Origin: Chaenocephalus aceratus
Lineage: Eukaryota; Chordata; Actinopteri; Perciformes; Channichthyidae
DNA: 64,000 nt
Direction of reading: 5' to 3'
Assembly (NCBI GenBank): GCA_023974075.1
Contig: CM043791.1
Span: forward strand, 26,530,142 to 26,594,141
Shown here piece by piece: positions 53,809 through 64,000 of the stretch. The translations under genes were made by a program, and so were the position numbers. Position 1 is the first letter of the stretch. Every line of letters starts with the position of its first letter. A model generated the notes under the pieces. The model saw nothing but the letters and a program-made list of their open reading frames with translations. It was not told the DNA's origin and made no database searches.

Positions 53809-53976
53809 CTTCTTCTGCAGGACATTAACCTTCCTCTCCTTGACATCGAGCATGTCCTTCATGTCTCTGATCTCTCCTGTCAGCGTGCTCTTTTCATCGC
53901 TCAGGTCCTGCAGCTGCTTTGTCTTCTTGGTCAGTAGCTGCTCCTTCTCCTCGAGACGCACACGCAGAGCATCTAC
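53809..53976 (-). CDS. erc2: erc2 internal exon (VDALRVRLEEKEQLL...)
   Basis: A 168-nt exon, 56 codons, phase 0 at both ends, and the most N-terminal coding block in the window. It opens VDALRVRLEEKEQLLTKKTK and closes DMLDVKERKVNVLQKK. Mammalian ERC2 has VDALRLRLEEKE, GEIRDMKDML and VKERKINVLQKK in the same order. The acceptor TTGGTCTTTTCTAG and donor AAG/GTAAGT are near consensus. Family knowledge: this is the middle of the coiled-coil rod that scaffolds active-zone partners. The preceding exon, ending LTAKEQRAAILQTE in mammals, was not seen in the remaining 10 kb and presumably lies beyond 64000. Confidence 0.96.
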
Positions 53977-54578
53977 CTAGAAAAGACCAAGAATAAAAGT
54001 GAAGAATAGATAAGCAGATTTCAAACGGACAAACCAAAAGGTAGTTTGACCTACATTTAGTCATACCATCATCACAAGTCAGCTGCTGTACAACACAAAC
54101 AAGGCAGACACAGTCAGACAACCATAGAATGAAGGGGAAATAGGAGTGACAGTGAGTAATACAGCTCAAGGTTCTTACTGTGTAGCCTGTTGAACGACTC
54201 AAAATGCTTTCACTGTATTGTTGACTCCCAGTTCTCAGTCAGGTGGCCCACACTGTATGGTATCATTTACTAAGGAATTGAAATGTCGCAACCTATTTAC
54301 TCGTTCGTTTTTGGAGGAGGTCAACTTTGACCTAATGTCCATTAAATGAACCATTGTTGACTAATACAGTGTGTGTGAGAAAGAAGGAGGCTGGGGTCTA
54401 TCCCATCATTTGTTATTGAGAGCTGCTTGATGTGGCCGGTGCTGCCAGAGATCAGAGTGCTCATACACTTCCCAAACACACATTCAAAATCCTCCGTGTC
54501 TGGCCGTGTGCAAAGAAGTGAGTGACATCTGAACTTACACCAAAACGTTTTACAGGACATCCATCAGTGTTCCGCACC

Positions 54579-54582
<4 letters not shown>

Positions 54583-54624
<42 letters not shown>

Positions 54625-54638
54625 GACACACACACACA
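54583..54638. repeat. interrupted (CA)n microsatellite
   Basis: About 27 units with a TATACAG interruption. Confidence 0.9.
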
Positions 54639-55518
54639 CACCATGGCACAATGAGGAGACCCTTTTGAACTTTATTTTAAGGTGCATGTGTTTTACATGA
54701 GACACATGCATACTTTTAATAATCAGTGAAAAAAGATGGGCTTGTTAACTGTTGTTTTTAAAAAGTCTGTGAAAACACTTAAAGCACATTGTACTCTCCA
54801 GCTCATCTCAACGGTTTCACAAGTCACCTGACATTCATAAAATGAGAGAGCAGTGGTGGAAAGAAACTAAATACATTTACAAAATGGTGTGTTCCCGATA
54901 CAGAAATGTCTAACTCTGATACCTTGAACAATAGCAGTATTTCATATTAAATCACAAGAGCACCTTCCAGCACGACTAAAGTTGATTGATTCATATTTGT
55001 TTAATAAAAATTCCCCTTGTGAAAGGTATGCAATATTTACATTGCAGTATTGTCATTTAAGTGAATGCCACTCGTTGGAGTATTTTAGAAACTAAAGAAT
55101 GCCAAACCACAGTAGAAAAAACAATAATGCGCCACTCATAACTACAAAAATAGAAAATAACAACAGATCACAATTCAATTGAGAGTCACCACTGTATTGG
55201 GCAAGAGTTAGTTCCTTCCTGTGTGTTTGTGTAACATGAGAGAGCCGTTGCATGGTCTCAGACACACAGAGGGCTCCTCTCAAGCAGTAGCAATAGAAGC
55301 AGGCCAGGACCCCCAGGTGTAAGATGCTGAAGTATTTATCTCATATTGCTCCGCTGGCAGACAACCAGAGTCTAATACTGAGCCCTGCTCTGTCTTCCCC
55401 ACTCCACACTGGCGCGCACAGACACACACACATTTACACATCCACACACACTATAATGGTGCTACTAATCCTTTATATGCACAGTTCGTTTGCACATGCA
55501 CATCCTTCTGTACTGTGT

Positions 55519-55519
<1 letters not shown>

Positions 55520-55567
<48 letters not shown>
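55520..55567. repeat. (TG)n microsatellite
   Basis: About 24 TG units. Confidence 0.95.
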
Positions 55568-55569
<2 letters not shown>

Positions 55570-58330
55570 TATGAGACAGAATAATGGAGAAGGAGAAACC
55601 CCCTCCTCTCAAACCCCACCTGGCAAGGAGCAATTTAGCAAGAATGTAGCAGAGAGGCCTAACAGGAAATCCCTGCTGTCTCACCTGCACTGGCCCACTA
55701 AGCTGTGATAGTACGGTACAGACGCACTGCTAATACCCTCTTAAAGCACTCACCGCTGCCAGGCACAGTACACGAAAAACAAGGAGGGCGATGGACAGAC
55801 GAGAAGGGAGGGATGAAAGGATGGAGGGGAGTTAGGGTGAAGGTAAGGGGAGAGTGGAGGGAGATGAGTCGAATTATTAGGAGCACATTAACACCAATCA
55901 TCAGCAGGTCTGTCATAGGATCTATGGCTTCATCAGCTGGCACACATGCTGAGATGATAGACAGCTAACAAGTCGGGGTGATTAACCTCTCGCTTCTCCT
56001 TCAATTTCCTCTCTAATTTTCATTCCTTCTAGTCTCGTTCTTCACAATGTTGTCTTCTAACCTCTCTCTTTCAACACTCCAGCCCTGCTCCGAACTCTCC
56101 AGGAGGTTTCCTATTGCCATTTAAAAGCTGCAGGTCCTGTGGCGAGACAAAGTGATGTGTTGGTGTGAGAAATTCCCTCAAGTCGTCAAGCCAGGTTGTC
56201 TTTGGGACTGAACCACGTTTCCCAGCTAGGACTTTGTAAGTTTGCTCATTTAATGTGTGTTTCCATCTGAGAGCAATAACACACAAAGCAGAACTCCTAC
56301 TTCTTAAGTTCAACTGGGGTACTCATTCTGCTAATGTGATTGTACACTGGGGATTGTATACTGTTTTGTTATCATTTGTTATTACACAGCTTTTTTTAAC
56401 TTTAGTTTATGAGGGAAAGAAGTATAGCGGCCCACTGCTGTCTACTCTGAGCCAGCTCTAATCCAAAAGGGACTTTAGAGGTGCATTGAGGCGTTCCTCA
56501 GAACATATTAATTAAAAACACATCTTTATCAACACATCTTCCCCCCAGAACCCTACTAAAACTTTCTAGCCACTCACTCAGCACCCCATCATTTGAAAAA
56601 GGACCCTGATATGTTTTCAAGATCCTGTGGTTGCATAGCCATTAATCCTTTGCAAAACGTCAGATTTCTTTAAATTAATGCTTATTAGCTAATCACTACT
56701 TGGAAAGTATTTATTCAAGAGATTTCTACCTGCATTTAAACATACAACCATGTACACAAAAGCATTAAGACACATTTGTTGTCCTTGACTTCCTGTCTCA
56801 TGCTAACAATGATAGTCGAATGTGGATTCTGGACACTGGTTAGCAAAGTAAAACAGCTTCTCTGTTTGTCCTCACCTCCCTTTTTCCTGCCTCTCATTTC
56901 ATCATAAAAGTTCTTTTGGCAGGAGAATCCGCAAAGGTATCAGGGACAGCGTCGGCTCTCAGCTGCAATTAACAACACAGGGACTATATGAGTACACTAC
57001 TGTCCAAAACGGCAAAACCAGAGATGATGGAGAGACCAGAGCAGAGGCCAGGGGACGCACCAACACTTGCATATTTACAAACTGACAGTTGCACTCTCTC
57101 ACAACCCACTTGGGTGACCAGAAAAAACATTTCCAATATGATCTCTTATCTCTTTCTCTAGCAATAAGAATAAGTATGAATGTCACTACAGCTGACAACA
57201 CCACCATACAAGTTGTTAAATCCCAGGAGTGGTCTCATGGTGTATTATGGGATGTCTGAACTCGGGTTATGTCGGGCTGCTGCGGTGCGCTAAGCACAGC
57301 TGTGTGAGCTATTCACTTCTCTGGCTATGATGTTCAGCGAGCCTGTGTAAATACAGCACAGGGCAGCCATTAGACATAATTTATTTAAAGGGCATGCTGT
57401 GAAATTAATCATCTACATTTATTAAATAATGTTCGACTCATTTATGTTTGTCTAAGCATTAATGTGGCCACATTGTATTGCTTAAAGAAGTATGGCTATC
57501 TAATTTCAAGATGACGCTATAGACCACCAGAATATCTCTCATACCAGCTATAATTATTCAAATATCTCTTTTTATTGAAAATTATACATCAAAGGGAAAC
57601 CAACACACTCTCATATGATGAATAAGTAAGAGAATTAATGCCGACTTCTGGGTTCAAACAGCTAGTTGGTGTTAGTTTTTATTTCACTCTGGCTTTTCTT
57701 CTTTGTCAAAGATTGGTGGAAGGTGAATAGAAAATGGCCAATCAAGTCTATGATTACATGTGTTTACAGTATTAACAGATGGTGTAAAAGCACCTGACTG
57801 TGGGGTCCCATACGCCCAGATGTGAGACGAAGCAGTGTTAAATAATCCATAGTTTCAATGTGAGGCAATAGAAACTTCCAATAGATGTCAAGAGGTCATT
57901 GTTGAAAGTTGTGAGGTTAAACAGCAGAAGAACAAAGAGGGTTTCTTTCATATGAGCGCACATATTTACGTATGTTGGCATATACACTGAACAAAAATAT
58001 AAACGCAACACTTTTGTTTTTGCTCCCATTTTTCATGAGATGAACTCAAAGATCTAAAACATTTTCTATATACACAAAATAACCATTTCTCTCAAATATT
58101 GTTCACAAATCTGAAAAAATCTGTGATAGTGAGCACTTCTCCTTTGCCGAGATAATCCATCCCACCTCACAGGTGTGGCATATCAAGATGCTGATTAGAC
58201 AGCATTATTATTGCACAGGTGTGCCTTAGGCTGGCCACAATAAAAGGCCACTCTGAAACATGCATTTTTGCTTTATTGGGGGGGTCTGAGGGGGTCCGAA
58301 AACCAGTCAGTATCTGGTGTGAGGGGTAGG

Positions 58331-58490
58331 ATTAGGGTTAGGGTTAGGGTAATGTTGTGAATCGAGTGGCCTGTGTTCGTCGTCCATAACATACGCCTGC
58401 CCATACCATAACCCCACCACCACCATGGGCCACTCAATTCACAACATTACCCTAACCCTAACCCTAACCCTACCCCTAACCCTAATCCTA
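58331..58490. repeat. TTAGGG-like runs in both fold-back arms
   Basis: ATTAGGGTTAGGGTTAGGGT at 58331-58350 in the left arm, and a complementary CCCTAA-type run at 58449-58490 in the right arm, longer by several partly degenerate units. They lie symmetrically about the loop, so they belong to the element and are not an independent telomeric insertion. Confidence 0.9.
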
Positions 58491-58924
58491 CCCCTCACAC
58501 CAGATACTGACTGGTTTTCGGACCCCCCCAGACCCCCCCAATAAAGCAAAAATGCACGTTTCAGAGTGGCCTTTTATTGTGGCCAGCCTAAGGCACACCT
58601 GTGCAATAATCATGCTGTCTAATCAGCATCTTGATATACCACCAGTGTTGGGACTAACGCGTTACAAGTAACGCGTTACTGTAACGCCGTTATTTTTGGC
58701 AGTAACTAGTACTCCAACGCATTACTTTTTAAATTCAGTAACTCAGTTACCGTTACTACATGGTGCGTTACTGCGTTAGTTTTTTTATATAGTCAACAGC
58801 CAGGTGAACAGAGATGAGAACTGTACTTAAGTACAGTACTTGAGTAAATGTACTTAAATACTTCCTGTGTCACATGCGGAGACGGGCTGTGGGCGTGTTT
58901 GTGTTGTTTACTAACAAGACTGTC

Positions 58925-59400
58925 ATGGCGGCGGCGGAGCTCAAGTCTAGTTTCTCCACCTGGAGATATTCTCACTATTTCACTTTTGTCAAGCACAAAG
59001 AAAAGAACGTTTTAGTTAAATGTAAGTTGTGTCCTGGCGGGTCAAAGAGCCTATCTACTGCCCAAACCAGTCATTCAAATCTCTTAAAACATCTGCAAAA
59101 ACAACATGCTGGGACGAAGCTAGTAGCTAAGACCACAGAGACTCAGCCGACGCCACTCCACCTCCACCTCCACCTGCACCTAAGCAACAGCGGCTGGATT
59201 TTAACCAAGGGACTGCTAGCCAGGGAAAAGTCGATAAAGCCATTGCACGGTATGTTGTAGAACACATGCAGGCTATTGCTACAGTGGAGTCACCCGCTTT
59301 CAGGGAGCTAGTTAGCATGATAGCATGTCCGGGCGGCACACGGCTTATGAAACGGAAAACTTTTTCCAACTACCTGGAGAAAGAATATACAAAAATGTAA
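58925..59400 (+). pseudogene. hAT transposase N-terminal remnant with BED zinc finger
   Basis: From MAAAELKSSFSTWRYSHYF the frame encodes a BED-type finger: the CKLC cysteine pair, then HLQKQH giving the histidine pair, about 20 residues apart. BED fingers bind the subterminal repeats of hAT elements. Around 59150-59190 a CCACCT-repeat tract shifts the frame. The continuation in another frame reads RLDFNQGTASQGKVDKAIAR, then the conserved ATVESPAFRELVSMI, and stops at 59398-59400 shortly after FSNYLEKEYTKM. The RNase H-like catalytic domain and the C-terminal dimerisation region are absent. The protein is therefore non-functional as a transposase. Confidence 0.85.
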
Positions 59401-59483
59401 AGCCAGCTAATATCGATGCTATCCAGATTGCATATAATGCATGTCAAGTTGATCAACAGATTGTATTATTCTCCAATGCAATA

Positions 59484-59570
59484 ACAGTACTGAAATGAAG
59501 GCTATTCCCATTATATTAATGCCCTTAAACAGTACTGAAATGAAGGCTATAAGGGCATTAATATAATGGG
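59484..59570. repeat. interleaved direct and inverted repeats inside the hAT element
   Basis: A 22-bp direct repeat (ACAGTACTGAAATGAAGGCT plus two bases) occurs at 59484-59505 and 59529-59550. A perfect 20-bp inverted repeat has arms at 59507-59526 (CCCATTATATTAATGCCCTT) and 59551-59570. The order is direct, inverted, direct, inverted, and all lie within 87 bases. Confidence 0.9.
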
Positions 59571-61566
59571 AGCCCTTTTTTTAAGTAACTAAAACGTTAC
59601 TTTTCACAGTAACGCATTACTTTTTGGTGTAAGTAATCAGTAAAGTAACTGAGTTACTTTTGAAATGAAGTAACTAGTAATGGTAACTAGTTACTGGTTT
59701 TCAGTAACTAGCACAACACTGTATACCACACCTGTGAGGTGGGATGGATTATCTCGGCAAAGGAGAAGTGCTCACTATCACAGATTTTTTCAGATTTGTG
59801 AACAATATTTGAGAGAAATGGTTATTTTGTGTATATAGAAAATGTTTTAGATCTTTGAGTTCATCTCATGAAAAATGGGAGCAAAAACAAAAGTGTTGCG
59901 TTTATACTTTTGTTCAGTGTATATACTGTATGTGTGTGCACAGATTCACGAGGAAGTTGCATTGTCTAACGAAACATTTAGGTACTTCACAGAGCAACTG
60001 TGAACAAGGGCTGAGCTTCTCCAATACCCGGCGCTGATTCACGGTTCTCATATTTTCATACATACACACATAACACATTGACTGTAAATACATGCCAATT
60101 CAAATGCACACACAAAATACTTCCTCTCCACCTGAGCTGCCAGACATGACGACACAGGAGCTGAGCTTTACGGGAATGAGGGACATTTTCTAGGCTGGGT
60201 GTCATTTGAGGTGGGTCATCAAAGCTAGGGTTAAGGCAATAGTCTGAGAATTGTCTAATAGTCGGAAAACCTTAGGATAATAGGCGGATGTAAACTGCCT
60301 CACAGCAGGGGCTGCGGGGTGGACTTTGGGGCAGTTTTATTGTACGCTCCAACATCTGTGGATCAAACCATGGCAACACAGCTGTCTGCCCACAGGCTAC
60401 AGAGGAAACATAGGAAAGTGCAGATGTACAAAAAAAGACAAGGACACAGACACGCACACACGGAGAACTCCCAGGATCCACTGACAAAAGGATCTTTGTC
60501 AACAGAATGAATGTGTTTTACCAGAGAATGAAAGTCAAACATTTCATGCTTTTGTGATCAGACCAGAGGATGGATATATGACACAAAAAATGTAGGGGGA
60601 CTCACCTATCACACTAACCCTAACTGCTCACATCTGCCTCATTCTCTCTTTCACCCTCCATCCATCATTAACTCCTCCAGCATAGAGGGACACAACACAA
60701 ACACGTACATACTGTACAGCATAACGGAAGAGAAGCTGCGGGCGTTCCCCCTCATTAACACTTCTTCCTTCTTTGATTATTTTTCCTGATCATTTCCATC
60801 ACTGCATGCCAGTTTCTACATCCTGTTTCCAGGGAATCCATTTCCTGTCAAACCACACTGAACAGTTACTGGCAAACATTTGCATACAGTAAGGACATGA
60901 AATCAGTTTGATTTATGTTTGGATTATTTTCTGTCAATCTGCTCCTCTGTCAAACACACCCTCATGATCTTTGATGCAGAAAGCACAGGGAGAGTAACTT
61001 AAACAAATAAAAATACTTACAATTGCTACAATTGCAACCAATGTAGCTTATTTCTGAGGTATCTCTGAGACAACTGAAACAACGTGCATCTTCTGATAAA
61101 AGGGTTAGCGTTAGGGAGCCTCTAAAAGTTGCTTGAGGCTCAGAATCAGAATACCTTTATTCCTCCCACAGAGGGGAAATGTACTCGTAAGGGAGTAGTA
61201 ATATTGATTCAGTAATTTGTTTCTATCTATGCTGCCAATCAACAATGCTTCAGCACATTGTTATGAGGGTTTGAATATCAACCCAACTGTGTAGAGATAA
61301 TAGTCAATTTGTACATACCCTTTAGGTCACTCCCAAATACCTTTAAAGCCAGGTAGGATTTACACCTCATAGTCATTGATTCCTTTCATATCAAAATGTT
61401 GGATTAGAGCCAAAAACACGTCATAGTCCCCTATAAAAGAAAGGACAGAAAGGTTTCGGCTTTTTCTGATTCAAGCATTCTATTGAGAAACCTACTATTA
61501 GCAAAGATTGAACTGTAGGTGGTAACTGTAACTGTATTATTGTAGCACTGCACATTTGTGTATCTG

Positions 61567-61568
<2 letters not shown>

Positions 61569-61621
<53 letters not shown>
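61569..61621. repeat. (TG)n microsatellite
   Basis: About 26 TG units. Confidence 0.95.
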
Positions 61622-61622
<1 letters not shown>

Positions 61623-63770
61623 TATATGTGTGTAGGGAATTAGAGGTTAAGTGGTCTGAGCAAGGCAGGGTGACCCTGAGGAGAGAGAAGGTCAGAACAA
61701 AAAGAAAGGAGAGTATTGTCTTTGGCTGTCTCTCTCAGCACCTCATTGCCTACTGGTTAACCAGCCGCTGACTGACAGAGGACCAATCAAAGCCCTAATT
61801 ACTCTCTGCATTTATGTGTGTTTTTGTTTAGTTTCAAAATGTGCAAAAATAGAAGACTTTCATGTGGGATAAACCATCCAACAAATTAGATGTACCTTAA
61901 AAGTACCCAAACTGAAAGCATAATTTAGACTTGTATGCACGAGAACAAATGGGCGGGTTTTGTGCACATAATAATATGCCATGCGAAGAGCTGTTGTTTG
62001 TTGGCTCATGTGCACATATGTACCTTGTTCCCTGTGTAAACCATTATATATCTCATCCCGGTTCTGACCTCTATAACTCCACTTTATAGCTTTTCCACAT
62101 GGCCGCTGAATAACTATCTGGGGCTTTATCTTGGACGGCACCATGTTTGTTCTGGGGGGCCCAGCGCTTTGCTACTCGCACTCTATCCCAAACCGCACCA
62201 CCCCAGGAACCCAATAGCTTGCAGTTGGGTCTGAGAGTGGAGACCACGGTCAGTCAGGTCCAGATGAGGTCATTTTGTAACTGGTCCTTAGGATTTGAAT
62301 GTGAAGTATTGAATTACTGATCAGCCTAAAACAGGAACTGCTTTCCATTTGCTTATGCCAACCAACTGACTGTTGTTTTCATTTGGTTCATCAAGTTCTC
62401 ACTTAATAGTGTGTACATACACTTTTACTAGCAGTTGTGCCAATAGATGAGGGTTGAAAATGGATATAGAAGAAGGAGAAGTAGGTGAGAGAATATGGGG
62501 GGCCAGATGGAGGCAGATACTATGAGGGAAGAGAAAATAAGAATGGAGGGAGCAAAAGGGAATGAGGCAGATAGAAAGACGGAGAGCGACAACACAGCAG
62601 GGGGAGCGAACAGGGCGGAGTGAAACCAGGTTGAGACCACGTCTTTTCTCCGCCTCACTACCAAGATGAACCATTAATCAGCCAAGAGAACAAGGAAAGA
62701 TCAACACAAATAGTCCAACAGGGACCACAGCATACTGTACTATCGCATCACTCACTGACGAAAGCCCGCAGCTTCATACATCCATCAAGCAACTCTATTC
62801 TCTCACTTCTTGCTTCCTCTTTTCGTTTCAAATATCCTTGATTCTTTCCCTTTCCTGCTCCAGATTTGTACGCTATTCATCACTGTCGTTATGGTTGATG
62901 TAAGCAAGTCATTTTTGACTCATTTATATCTTCTTCAAGTCATTACACCTCAACCTCAATATCAAAACTCAGTGGAGGTCTTCTGGCAAACACATTGCAA
63001 ACGCATGTGATGAAAGCGAACCCCAAGATATTTGAGGTCACATCTGAGAAAGTTAAACTGAAATACCACAGACTGCTCTCTGTAAACACTGACATGTTGC
63101 CACATCGCAAAGTGAACATTAAAGGGATGATGCTCTCTGTGAGGAACAAAGTATCAAATTATATGTTTCTGTGTTATTAATGTGTCTGAATTAGACTTTG
63201 ATTTAAGCACCTTGAACCCACGTCAGGTCTGGTTTTCCCCTGTGTGGGTAAGCGGCCACCTGCTAAACAAATGCCTCGAGTAATGAACGCGTAAATCAAG
63301 GCATATCAACCTTAAGAAAATGACATCTTTACTAATATCTGCCAAAGACGCTAAATACAAGATGATTTGTTTCATCAATAAATGTAAAGTAATAATTCAT
63401 ATGAATAGAAATAACAGGTCCCATAACACAATGCCAATACATTATTTTAGCTGCTAAGACATGTATGTATTTCCAAATGAAACTCTGCAATTCCTTTTAA
63501 CAAGTCAGCCTCAACGTAAAAAGCCTATTTTTTTTACTGAAAGTATGGAAAAGGATCAATAACAGATATAGTAGCAGGAGGAACTGAAACGAAGCTCAAA
63601 CAACCATCCTTACAGCCGCTTTCAAGTTACCAAATACAAATCATGTGTTACTGAAAACTCATTTTCCTTAGTGATCACAAAGTGGAGGAGCTAATGGGGA
63701 TGGACTTGGGCTCCCTCTAATGTTGTTTCATGCATACTGGCATATAGATGAGAAAACAGAAGCTCTAAAA

Positions 63771-64000
63771 CAGGGGTGTCAAACTCAAATACACAGTGAG
63801 CCAAAATAAAAATCAGTACTAGTCGAGGGCCGGACTGGTTCAATGTTTATTGCAGAACTTATTGAAATGAACTTATTGCACATATTAAACCTGGAACTAA
63901 CACAGCTTAAATTATTGCCTATAAAAACAACATTAAATAATCAGTTGCATTCATTTCTTATGGCTCTATCTGCAGCTTTTCCGGAGTCATTTCTTATGAT
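63771..64000. mobile_element. left end of a hAT-type element running off the window
   Basis: The sequence begins CAGGGGTGTCAAACTCAAAT, a terminal repeat typical of hAT (Charlie/Tip100-like) elements, preceded by CTCTAAAA, a plausible 8-bp hAT target. About 40 bases in, GAGGGCCGGACTGG is the usual subterminal motif. The rest lies beyond 64000, so neither the right end nor the coding capacity can be judged. Confidence 0.65.

Larger units (their letters stand above)
58643..59721 (+). mobile_element. hAT transposon, internally deleted, with 8-bp target duplication
   Basis: The element runs from CAGTGTTGGGACTAACGC at 58643 to CTAGCACAACACTG at 59721. It is flanked by perfect 8-bp direct repeats TATACCAC (58635-58642 and 59722-59729), the hallmark target duplication of hAT elements. 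The subterminal regions are rich in GTAACG/GTTACT motifs, probably transposase-binding repeats. It keeps only the N-terminal part of a transposase gene, so it is a non-autonomous deletion derivative of 1,079 bp. It sits inside the right arm of the fold-back element. Confidence 0.92.
57981..59924. mobile_element. fold-back DNA transposon, arms about 400 bp
   Basis: The left arm (57981-58371) begins TATACACTGAACAAAAATAT and the right arm (58428-58642 plus 59730-59924) is its reverse complement, ending TTTTGTTCAGTGTATA. About 56 unpaired bases form the loop. Ends of this type (ACACTGAACAAAAATATAAA) are widely dispersed in fish genomes. Flanking TA steps would suit a Tc1/mariner-like TA target, but I cannot name the family with confidence. 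There is no transposase. Both arms carry runs of the telomere-like hexamer TTAGGG/CCCTAA near the loop. The right arm is interrupted by a hAT element at 58643-59721. Confidence 0.85.
53977..64000 (-). other. erc2 intron upstream of the first exon seen
   Basis: At least 10 kb of intron. It contains CA/TG arrays, a fold-back transposon with a nested hAT element (57981-59924) and the left end of a further hAT element (63771 onward). Between these, 55570-57980 and 59950-63770 show no gene. A short fragment at 61141-61195 (AGAATACCTTTATTCCTCCC) resembles the tail of a fish retroposon but is too short to assign. Confidence 0.75.

Overview
The window looks like teleost fish genomic DNA. It has long introns, many long CA/TG microsatellites, a fish-type LINE-2 copy with the usual ATTG-repeat tail, several fish-type hAT and fold-back DNA transposons, and the telomere-like TTAGGG runs carried by one of them. 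There are no operons, bacterial genes or CRISPR arrays.

One protein-coding gene spans it, on the minus strand: part of an ELKS/CAST (ERC) family gene, best matched to erc2, the presynaptic active-zone scaffold. I place eight exons from 53976 down to 11252: 53809-53976, 35692-35829, 31637-31825, 26906-26947 (a 42-nt micro-exon), 25956-26149, 19207-19300 (weakest), 15047-15178 and 11252-11412. All phases join, giving one open frame of 372 codons plus two bases. They encode the central and C-terminal coiled coil. The first exons lie beyond 64000 and the last beyond base 1. Everything else is intron of this gene or material inserted into it.

Layout in plus coordinates: 1-11251 is intron with a 5'-truncated L2 (about 2790-4469), a small hAT-like MITE (6406-6613) and CA/TG arrays. 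11413-35691 is intron between exons with many microsatellites and little else. 35830-53808 is an 18-kb intron with a 26-bp perfect inverted repeat (41921-42028), a TG-flanked nested transposon (46749-48376) and, on the plus strand, a broken coiled-coil gene built of 14-residue repeats (about 50753-51630). 53977-64000 holds a large fold-back transposon (57981-59924) split by a 1,079-bp hAT element with a perfect 8-bp target duplication, plus the start of another hAT element at the right edge.

I found no novel multi-gene system. The most interesting signals are erc2 exons that depart from the mammalian pattern, the 210-bp super-repeat of the coiled-coil relic, and the dated nesting of mobile elements.
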